From the NCBI GenBank assembly GCA_900543105.1, contig UQQA01000024.1, positions 1-22,907 of the forward strand: 22,907 bases of DNA, read 5' to 3'. This document shows positions 21,401 through 22,907 of the stretch, piece by piece. The stretch is from an uncultured Ruminococcus sp. (GTDB taxonomy: Bacteria; Bacillota; Clostridia; Oscillospirales; Ruminococcaceae). A program made the translations under genes and the position numbers. Position 1 is the stretch's first letter; each line of letters starts with the position of its first letter. Below the pieces are notes generated by a model, which did not search any database, had not been told where the DNA came from, and worked only from the letters and a program-made list of their open reading frames with translations.

Positions 21401-22907
21401 TCAGAATACCTGCGCAACCCACGAAACGGACGATTCCATTTCAAGCTGCATCAGATACATTGCATTTATCAGCGCAACAACACAGTCGACCTTGCCTGCG
21501 CTTTTTTTCTTGTTGACATATTTGTTGAGGTTTGTGTCCTCGGTGCATCGTGCGTTCTCAAAGTTTATTTCGAGCAGCTCGTTTTTGTCGTATCGGAACG
21601 TCTTGTGCAGTATGGATTCTTTCAGAAGCTTGGTCGGGCGGTGCAAAAATCTTGAATGTTGCCCTATCTCGACACACTCTATCGGATTTTCCGCACTTTC
21701 AAGCTTTTGGATCGTCGATATCGCATTGTATTTGTCAAATCCGAGCTGTACGATATCAACACCGTATTTTTCGGTAATTGATAAAATAAAATTCTCTATA
21801 AAGCCATAGTCAATTATTCTGTCACCGCAGTCAAAGCATACGCCCTCACGGATAAGCCGTCTGTAATCGACCTGCTCACGGTCCGTCTTTTTACCGATGT
21901 TGTCCGTAGGGATAAAGCCCCACACTTTAGCGTAAACAGTATCATCCTCGAACGTGGTCATTGCAACAGCCGTGTTGTCCTCTGTCTGCGATAGGTCAAG
22001 CCCGAGCCATACCCGGCGGTTACGCCAGAAATCAAGGCCTTCCTCTTTTCGGCACTCCCGAACCAGCGTAATATCAACAAAGCCCTCAACGCCAAGTCCC
22101 TTGTATCGGATATTGCAATGCTTACAAAGAAAATTTTCCCTCTTGCTTTCGTATAAAACCGCAGTTGCCCTTTTTTCGCATAGGTCATCGAAAATGTATT
22201 CGTAGTCAACTGCAACCGGGTTGCTCTGATAGATCACAAGGTCGTTCGTCTGCCATTGTTCACCCGTCAGAAGATCATCGTCAGGCTCGTACAGCAGTGC
22301 AAAATATCTCTTGCTCAACAGTTCATTCCCGAAGCCGTCAAGAATTTTCTTCGCCATATCAATTTCCGTCAGCAGAACATTGTTGTCGTTCGGGTACTGC
22401 GTGGAAATGATGATACCGAGCTTGTTTTTCAGCGTGATCTGCGAAGAGCGCATTGCCTCGACGGGGTAATCGTCCATTGCCCCGGCTTCGTCCGCAAGAA
22501 AAATATTCGCCATTTTACCGTCCATTTTATCTTCCGAATAAGCAAGCGGAGTGTATTCGCTGTCTGTCAGCAAGCATCGAATCTCACTTCTCAGCGGCTT
22601 GAATATTTCTCCGTCATTGAGTGCAGGAGATGATTTTATTATCTTTCGGATCGCCGCCTGCAGCTCCTTTGATAGCTTAAGGTCGGGTGCAACCGAGAAA
22701 AAGCGTCCGAATCTCCCCTCCGTCAGCATTCCGATAATGAAGATCACGGCCGAATAAAACGTCTTGAAATTCTTTCGGCCTATCTCCAACAAAGCCGTCC
22801 GATAGTACCGAGTGCCGTCCGCTCTGTTCTTCGTGCAGAATACAGCAACAATGAGCAGCCAGGCGTAACGCTCCATACAGCTTATCAGCGGCTTGTGCAG
22901 ATCGGGG
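21401..22907 (-). CDS. Terminase large subunit, partial (N-terminus beyond the window)
   Basis: Motor and nuclease that packages phage DNA. The frame stays open to the right edge, so the start lies outside. Seen: Walker A-like EIGRKNFKT (families usually read GRKNGKS/T), Walker B NIFLADEAG, coupling-type IIISTQYP, then a C-terminal RNase H-like nuclease with acidic residues in WLGLDLSQTEDNTAVA, QLGFDKYNA and KVDCVVALINAM. The order and motifs fit HK97/TerL type I packaging. It is followed by the portal after 18 bases. Its extent before the edge is not known; about 60 or more residues are missing. Confidence 0.92.
   Translation of the reverse strand, partial: PDLHKPLISCMERYAWLLIVAVFCTKNRADGTRYYRTALLEIGRKNFKTFYSAVIFIIGMLTEGRFGRFFSVAPDLKLSKELQAAIRKIIKSSPALNDGEIFKPLRSEIRCLLTDSEYTPLAYSEDKMDGKMANIFLADEAGAMDDYPVEAMRSSQITLKNKLGIIISTQYPNDNNVLLTEIDMAKKILDGFGNELLSKRYFALLYEPDDDLLTGEQWQTNDLVIYQSNPVAVDYEYIFDDLCEKRATAVLYESKRENFLCKHCNIRYKGLGVEGFVDITLVRECRKEEGLDFWRNRRVWLGLDLSQTEDNTAVAMTTFEDDTVYAKVWGFIPTDNIGKKTDREQVDYRRLIREGVCFDCGDRIIDYGFIENFILSITEKYGVDIVQLGFDKYNAISTIQKLESAENPIECVEIGQHSRFLHRPTKLLKESILHKTFRYDKNELLEINFENARCTEDTNLNKYVNKKKSAGKVDCVVALINAMYLMQLEMESSVSWVAQVF

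Noticed and set aside
1..22907. CRISPR array, tRNA or rRNA genes
   Set aside because: No regularly spaced repeats and no tRNA- or rRNA-like sequence were seen on either strand.

Overview
The window is the late (structural) half of a siphovirus-type prophage with HK97-like capsid genes, read on the minus strand, plus a short flank with bacterial-type genes. A SpoIIID-type sporulation regulator, strong AGGAGG ribosome sites and moderate G+C suggest a spore-forming clostridial host, perhaps a Ruminococcus relative. The genus is inference; no rRNA or tRNA is visible.

Layout from left to right. 1-366 is AT-rich with no supported gene. 367-3048 (-) is a UvrD/Rep-superfamily helicase with a nuclease-like insert and a C-terminal zinc finger, and it has its own promoter. 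3206-3380 holds a gene remnant and a terminator. 3517-3792 (+) is a spoIIID-like regulator with a sigma-E-like promoter. A 17-bp hairpin (3792-3834) acts as a bidirectional terminator between this gene and the phage operon. From 3842 to the right edge every gene is on the minus strand. In transcription order these are: terminase large subunit (N-terminus outside the window), portal, small acidic gene, major capsid, gp6-like connector, 57-aa protein, head-closure protein, tail-completion protein, major tail protein, tail chaperone, prohead protease, toxin-like gene, CPCC gene, gp10-like protein, tape measure, small tail protein, tail hub, leucine-rich-repeat tail protein, tail fibre, XkdW-like protein, XkdX/CD1375-like protein, amidase and holin. 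Genes overlap or nearly touch, so this is one late operon.

The most interesting feature is a pair of similarly built cargo cassettes inside the head genes. One follows the portal core and the other follows the prohead protease. Each has a linker of the NPYH..GxF type or a related form, a C-terminal effector-like region, a small overlapping gene that looks like an immunity gene, and then a conserved element of about 90 bp carrying two intrinsic terminators and an extended -10 box. Each cassette also has an internal promoter-like sequence pointing at the small gene; the one in the toxin ORF is TTGACA-16-TATAAT. This suggests that the immunity genes are transcribed in the lysogen while the late genes are silent, and that transcription restarts after the cassette for the capsid and gp10-like genes. 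The toxin-like ORF lies in the same frame as the protease, separated by one TGA, and lacks an ATG, which fits a displaced (orphan) C-terminal tip or a readthrough product. The protease and gp10-like genes lie several kb from their usual HK97-type positions. The effector and immunity roles are inferred from sequence pattern and context.
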